In this document: positions 21,956-22,761 of the stretch, piece by piece | How positions within the stretch are numbered: position 1 is the stretch's first letter | Layout: every line of letters begins with the position of its first letter | Assembly: GCA_934725285.1 (NCBI GenBank) | Contig: CAKVBK010000023.1 | Coordinates: forward strand, 1 to 22,761 | DNA length: 22,761 nucleotides | Reading direction: 5' to 3' | Origin: an uncultured Bacteroidales bacterium | Lineage (GTDB): Bacteria > Bacteroidota > Bacteroidia > Bacteroidales > UBA932 | Translations under genes and position numbers: made by a program | Notes under the pieces: model-generated | Databases searched by the model: none | What the model saw: only the letters and a program-made list of their open reading frames with translations | Told to the model about the DNA's origin: nothing

Positions 21956-22477
21956 ATGAATATTAAAAGACAACTTACCGGTGCGCTATGCGCCATAGCT
22001 TCAATGCTTTCATTTCCTGTGCTCGGCACCTCAACGGAAATGTCTGGAACGGAGAACAGTATTATGGCAGCCTTGATGGCGGCGGACAACCCGAACTCTT
22101 CGGCAGACAGCATAATCGGGAACTATCTCGTTGAGTTCAAAGGGGAAAAGAGCAAGGTCAGAATCTCAAAAGGGGCTGACGGAACCTACACCGCACAGAT
22201 TTTCTGGGTGGAGAACCGATTGGAGAAAAACGGGACGGTCCGCAAGGACAGCAAGAATCCGGACAAGTCACTGCGGAATGTAGACTGCGACAAGATCGTG
22301 ATCTTCAAAGGATTGAAGTATGACTCCTCGACCAAGGTCTGGAGCGGAACCAATATCTATGATCCGGTGCGAGGAATCAACGCCAGCCTTAAGGCTTGGT
22401 TCAAGGATTCAAAGACGTTGGCTTTGAAAGGATCCAAGATGGGATTCTCGGAGACGGTCACTTGGACACGGCTGTAG
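21956..22477 (+). CDS. DUF2147 family secreted protein
   Basis: A 173-residue exported protein. A signal peptide covers about residues 1-24 (ending FPVLG). The DUF2147 domain spans about 52-173: SIIGNYLVEFKGEKSKVRIS at its start, DGTYTAQIFWVEN, the conserved NPDKSLRN, IVIFKGLKYD, then WSGTNIYDPVRGINA and the closing SETVTWTRL. DUF2147 proteins form a small beta-barrel-like domain in the periplasm or envelope; their function is not established. Family members in Bacteroidales often sit alone. It is divergent from the HAD gene and followed by a composite hairpin terminator, which separates it from a convergent aminopeptidase gene. Confidence 0.9.
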   Translation: MNIKRQLTGALCAIASMLSFPVLGTSTEMSGTENSIMAALMAADNPNSSADSIIGNYLVEFKGEKSKVRISKGADGTYTAQIFWVENRLEKNGTVRKDSKNPDKSLRNVDCDKIVIFKGLKYDSSTKVWSGTNIYDPVRGINASLKAWFKDSKTLALKGSKMGFSETVTWTRL

Positions 22478-22492
22478 GGCACAGTGCGCAAC

Positions 22493-22559
22493 AAAAAACT
22501 CCCGTGCACTGTGGTGGTTCGACAAGCTCACTAACCGCCAAGCGCACGGGAGAGTTTTT
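22493..22559 (+). terminator. Composite terminator hairpin after the DUF2147 gene
   Basis: AAAAAACTCCCGTGC (22493-22507) pairs with GCACGGGAG-AG-TTTTT (22544-22559) with a 2-nt bulge. The 36-nt loop contains a second hairpin (22513-22539). A T-run ends the right arm, fitting an intrinsic terminator; the A-run on the left arm makes it work also for the convergent gene ending at 22603. Confidence 0.8.
22513..22539. repeat. REP-like hairpin with TTCGACAAGCTCA core (copy 1)
   Basis: GGTGGTT / AACCGCC stem (one G-U) encloses the sequence CGACAAGCTCACT. The core TTCGACAAGCTCA is repeated at 22577-22589 inside a different stem. Confidence 0.6.
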
Positions 22560-22571
22560 GTTTATCGGGAA

Positions 22572-22594
22572 GTCGCTTCGACAAGCTCAGCGAC
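22572..22594. repeat. REP-like hairpin with TTCGACAAGCTCA core (copy 2)
   Basis: A 6-bp stem GTCGCT / AGCGAC encloses TCGACAAGCTC. The core is the same as in copy 1 while the stem bases differ. Confidence 0.6.
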
Positions 22595-22602
22595 CTGAAA
22601 GA

Positions 22603-22761
22603 CTATTCCTCTGGAAGGAACATCGGATCCCAGGCCGGGAGGAGGGTCGGCTTCTGGTCAAGCATCTTAAGCACGTCAGCAGGGACGTACTTCTTCTCGA
22701 CCACGAGACGGAACATATAGTTGTCGAACCACTCGTCGGTCATAATGAGGTTGCCCTTGTA
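22603..22761 (-). CDS. C1-like aminopeptidase (bleomycin hydrolase/PepC type), 3' end only
   Basis: The last 52 codons of a gene that continues beyond the window edge; the stop codon is TAG at 22605-22603. The visible protein includes LIMTDEWFDNYMFRLVVEKKYVPADV and ends LLPAWDPMFLPEE. The MTDEWFD...Y...VV..KY.P and the closing LP-WDPM are characteristic of the C-terminus of bleomycin-hydrolase/aminopeptidase C family cysteine peptidases (peptidase family C1B). The catalytic Cys, His and Asn lie upstream and outside the window, so activity cannot be judged. The identification rests on the C-terminal pattern only. It is convergent with the DUF2147 gene and shares the hairpin region in between. 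Confidence 0.8.
   Translation of the reverse strand, partial: YKGNLIMTDEWFDNYMFRLVVEKKYVPADVLKMLDQKPTLLPAWDPMFLPEE

Overview
The window is chromosomal DNA of a Bacteroidales bacterium of roughly balanced base composition. The evidence is a set of long fimbrillin-type (Mfa-like) lipoproteins with lipobox cysteines near residue 20, an AAA-ATPase-like/PD-(D/E)XK protein of the kind found in many copies in Bacteroidales, a DUF2147 protein, a C1-type aminopeptidase tail, starts without Shine-Dalgarno motifs, and a few promoter -7 boxes of the TAnnTTTG type known from Bacteroides. Genus cannot be decided from the sequence alone.

Layout. (1) 5-1579 (+): AAA-ATPase-like/nuclease-fold protein, convergent with the next block. 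(2) 6970-1635 (-): a tight three-gene unit of a 58-residue peptide, a 977-residue DUF4906-like lipoprotein with an EF-hand loop, and a 733-residue fimbrillin-like lipoprotein with a FISUMP/lectin-like C-terminus. (3) 6971-7877: regulatory and repeat-rich gap with a 13-bp perfect hairpin, a nine-unit 52-bp tandem array and a 94-bp cruciform-like element. (4) 7878-9864 (+): a secreted PI-PLC-type phospholipase lipoprotein and a bacterial lipocalin, separated by a strong terminator and a decayed 52-bp array. (5) 18321-9932 (-): OmpA-like protein, a second small peptide of the same type, a fimbrillin/PI-PLC-like fusion lacking both catalytic histidines, and two paralogous fimbrillin/EEP (DNase I/sphingomyelinase fold) fusions; a nine-unit 50-bp array lies between the two paralogues. 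(6) 18322-20143: 1.8 kb without a convincing gene, filled with decayed repeats and two long-spaced inverted repeats. (7) 20144-22761: housekeeping-like genes: lytic transglycosylase, HAD phosphatase, DUF2147 protein, and the 3' end of a bleomycin-hydrolase-type aminopeptidase.

How the genes may work together. The central 7.9-18.3 kb holds four lipoproteins with domains from the two phosphodiesterase folds used by bacteria to cleave phospholipid or sphingolipid headgroups (PI-PLC X barrel and EEP fold). Three of them are fused to fimbrillin-like beta domains that could display them at the cell surface, and a lipocalin of a lipid-binding family sits beside them. I infer a surface lipid-processing locus; substrates are not shown by the sequence.

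The most unusual non-coding feature is a set of intergenic tandem arrays with a period of 50-52 bp at five places, ranging from nearly intact to heavily decayed.
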